Shown: positions 46,367 through 46,372 of the stretch, piece by piece
Position numbering within the stretch: the first letter of the stretch is position 1
Layout: each line of letters opens with the position of its first letter
Source: Sporosarcina psychrophila
GTDB taxonomy: Bacteria > Bacillota > Bacilli > Bacillales_A > Planococcaceae
Length of the DNA stretch: 46,372 nucleotides
Assembly: GCA_020742515.1 (NCBI GenBank)
Contig: DYWT01000277.1
Location: 1-46,372, forward strand
Direction of reading: 5' to 3'
Position numbers and translations under genes: made by a program
Notes under the pieces: generated by a model
Database searches by the model: none
The model's input: the letters and a program-made list of their open reading frames with translations, nothing else
Told to the model about the DNA's origin: nothing

Positions 46367-46372
46367 CTAACT

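Overview
This window looks like chromosomal DNA of a low-to-mid GC, spore-former-type Bacillales, most like Sporosarcina and relatives (Planococcaceae). The basis is gene order rather than a marker gene. The blocks proI-yqjP-yqjQ-yqjW-yqjX and ccdA-ccdC-yneK ... citB-yneP-yneQ-yneR-plsY-parE-parC follow the Bacillus subtilis map closely, Shine-Dalgarno sequences are strong, and TTG or GTG starts are frequent. The genus is an inference. No tRNA, rRNA or CRISPR array was seen.

Left part (1-9.1 kb): a GNAT gene cut by the window edge; proC read leftward behind a complete T-box leader with a plausible proline specifier; a YdjG-like and YdjI-like zinc-ribbon/SPFH membrane pair; an MBL-fold hydrolase and SDR pair (yqjP-yqjQ); an SOS-controlled Y-family polymerase (yqjW) with a perfect LexA box; an ogt methyltransferase lying between the polymerase and its usual YolD-like partner (yqjX); and a DUF4362 lipoprotein.

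Middle part (9.2-31.3 kb), mostly core genes: a heterodimeric ABC exporter (YheI/YheH = BmrC/BmrD type) preceded by a terminator-like hairpin; a thiol-redox and cytochrome-oxidase assembly block (ccdA, a cytosolic thioredoxin-like protein, ccdC, yneK, a YvrJ-like micro-protein, Sco); a transglycosylase-like protein; a GlsB-type membrane protein; nicotinamidase; an alanine-racemase-fold protein coupled to a sugar-lactone oxidase-like flavoprotein; aconitase with a CcpC-type box; a thioesterase, yneQ, yneR, plsY; topoisomerase IV parE-parC with a LexA-like site on the parE promoter; and an MFS transporter.

Right part (31.3-46.4 kb), more AT-rich, accessory in character: a YtrA-type GntR/ABC operon with a palindromic operator; the last 30 codons and terminator of a lost MFS exporter; then an ArsR regulator with twin operators, an SRPBCC protein, a very unusual 1056-residue UvrA-like twin-ATPase with a long zinc-finger C-terminal extension, and an intact DHA2 exporter whose 3' end matches the lost one. 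The UvrA-like/ArsR/exporter module is therefore bracketed by direct repeats. It is the best candidate for an undescribed system, perhaps resistance to a DNA-acting drug. Beyond it lie a CPBP protease, a hairpin-forming repeat present twice with compensating stem changes, an uncharacterised 128-residue protein, an MBL hydrolase, GNAT genes, three decayed genes, a lipoprotein and a 138-bp inverted-repeat (MITE-like) element with a third end copy 2 kb upstream.
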